This document shows positions 50,901 through 53,900 of a stretch of DNA of 64,000 bases, one piece after another. Numbering within the stretch: the first letter of the stretch is position 1; each line of letters starts with the position of its first letter. Origin of the DNA: Owenia fusiformis (Eukaryota > Annelida > Polychaeta > Sabellida > Oweniidae); NCBI GenBank assembly GCA_903813345.2, contig CAIIXF020000001.1:29005915-29069914 (forward strand), given 5' to 3'. A program made the translations under genes and the position numbers. The notes under the pieces were generated by a model, which saw nothing but the letters and a program-made list of their open reading frames with translations, ran no database searches and was not told the origin of the DNA.

Positions 50901-53900
50901 TGGAAAAGATAAGGCAATAATATAATGTGGTGCCTTTCATAGAGTGATATGCATATATATGTAAAATATCACTTTTACAAAGAATCTGTTGTAAGGCAAT
51001 GAAAAAACTGTACAGTGCCTGTATATTCTATCAGATGCTTATAGATTAAAAGATGTCATAAGAACAAAAATGCTCAAATTGAATGATCACAAAAAGAAAC
51101 TGAAACCATCAATGGTACTACATAGTTCCTGGATGAAGTTGGATAAATGTGACATCTTTTTAACGCACTTGTATTGCTACCATTGTATAAGATTACTATA
51201 AAAGGGGTCTCTTCAGATGCCTTTGCACAGCATCAGATGCTTTTATCAAAAATTGCAAGAAAAATTTTAACAGAACAAAGTCTGAAAGTTAGCTACATTT
51301 CATTCATTTACTTCTTTTATATTTCTAATTAGAATTTTGATCAAAAAAATAAAAGTCTATTCAAGTAACTTGAGTATATATACAACCACACAATAACGTA
51401 AATTACAAGAAATGTTCAATCCTTCACAGAAATAATGTCTCATCAGGTTTAAAGGTAATTATCACTAGGTTCAATTCACTTGAGAAAAGTTATATATATT
51501 TTAAAATGCAAATAATATACTGCCCTTTACTACTTTACACAATGAGAGATTTCTTCATGTTCTTCTAAGAACAACAAGTATAATTTGAAATACAGATAAA
51601 ACACTTTTAAACTACATGTACATTCTGACATTGAAGTGAATAAGATAAGAATCATTTTATTCTGAAGTACTGGTATATCAAAGATTCCATGTGGTAATAT
51701 TAGAACAGCCCTTCAGCATAGTTCAATTATTAGGTATTTGACTATGAACTATTATGAACTATGACTATTATGAAGGAATGACACAGGTTCAAGATAATTC
51801 CTCTAGGTTGTTCAGAATACTATCATGCCATAGCCAGCTTTTGCCTCAGGAGTTTGATTTTTGACAAAAATCCAGGCAGTTTGACAATGTTGGCCCAAAA
51901 TCACTTAAAATATGCTCAAAATGGTAAAGACTGCTCAAATAATATGTTTGCCAATGAAAAATATTTTTGAACGAGAGGACCATGTTAAAGGAAATTACAT
52001 TATGTCTTATCATTTATTTGAGTCTACAAGTACAAGTACTTCCTTTAGTACATGCAAATAAAAAGGTTTCTGCTGAACACTCTAATCAGGTTTAATATTT
52101 AAACCAAGCTTTTGCAGTTTAAAATTCTCATTATTCCAATATATAGCATTTTGAATAAAAGCTAAACATAAAGTTGAAGACTAAAGTGACTGTTTATCTC
52201 ATGACACAAAGTTCAATCGCAGGTATCAATACTCTAGCAATCAAAAAAATTTCGCATCAAATTGTCAATCAGGGCTTTTTATAAAAAACCTCCTACCTCA
52301 TACCCACCTACCCACCTACGTGGGACATGATACAGTCATTGAAGGGTTCAATTTTAAAGATTATTAAATATCAAAATAGCTCAAATTATTAACATTTCTA
52401 CAATTCCGGCTTTATTTTATGACTAGACAGATGGCAGATCCATAAATAAAGGCATATGGGTACATTTAGTGTGTAATGACCCAAGGGTGCCCCAGGGGAA
52501 TAACTAACTAACGACTGAGCATAGGTCCAACAAGCCAGATAAAGAAATTGAAAGAAAGTGTACTAAATTCGATGCCCCGAGTGAAAATCGAAACTTACTG
52601 GGCTGTAGTAGCAACTTGCTATCAAGGGTTGTTACAAATGCATCTATAATCCATCATTAAATAAGATTTAATAAACTAAGATCTTTAAAATTGAACCCTT
52701 CAAAGACTTAAAGTCCGTGGTATGAGGTAGGAGGTTTTTTATACAAAGCTGTCAATCAGTCAACATTACATAAAATACTGTGTTTTTTTACAAAATGTTT
52801 TCAATGATTGGTTTAAGAGAAAAACATTGTTGAATTCAGTTCTCCATATCGATACCAATCCTTTTTAATTTAATAATTTATAATTATTATTACTAAAGGG
52901 GCCATCTTTATTGGCTCACCCTGCAAAAACCAATGAATCTAGTCTTCCAACTTTCCAACTACAGATAAAATAAAACATGCAAGATGTTAACAAACAACCT
53001 ATAACATTACAGTGTAGAGGTTTTACAAAAATTGTAGAAGATAGAGTAAAAATTGTTGTCATACTTCCTATTGTAGCCACCTGAGATCCAATCAGTCTTG
53101 GTTTCATATTTTCCTCACTGGTGCTTTGGTTCAGGTAACAATAAAATGGGTACCTCCCAGTGTATTGTCCTGTCATATTCTCTTTGTATGTCATTATAGT
53201 AGGAGACAGGATCGTATAGAATTCTGATGAGATTACTTTGGAGCCAGCTTGAAAATAGAGGTGGCTTGAGTTGAAGGGGGCAACATCCCCCGTCAATGTA
53301 CAGTTTAGTTCAATATAACTTCCAAGCTCAACTAGAGGATTCATTGGTGTTACTTCTGAAAAGACAAGAATGAACAATTTGTTAAGAGTGTAATCCTTCA
53401 AAATCAAAGTATCAAACTATAGTTATAAAAAGTGAGCAAAACACAAAGTGAACAAGATCACCCCATCAAATAAGCATTTTAAGCAATGCCCAGAAAAATG
53501 GCACTAGATAGAATATGAAGGTTTGCAAAAGATTCTCCCCATTTTTTATTTGACAGCCATTCTTTTAAAAAAAATGTTTGCGTCCAACCATTTACCAGTA
53601 TACATCTTTGCACAAAATATGAAGAAAATCAGTACACTTATACTAGTAAGTGTGTTTGTATGACAGACAGGGACAGATGAATGAACATTAATGAAATCAA
53701 GGAATGAAATAGTTAGATACAAGTAGAATATAAACTGATCTAAGGACAGATGGTCAATCACCAATAGAGACAAGGGAGAGATAGCAATGAACCATTTAGC
53801 AAAAAAAACATATAAGAATGTGCACTTTGAAGAATTCAATACTTACTTCCAGGACTTGATATAAAGAATCCTTGCAATAAAACTTGGGATATGACTAAGA

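Noticed and set aside
53546-53839. 97-aa minus frame between receptor exons 1 and 2
   Set aside because: It lies in intron 1 and lacks a suitable acceptor and receptor-like content. The phase 1 exons 1 and 2 join without it.
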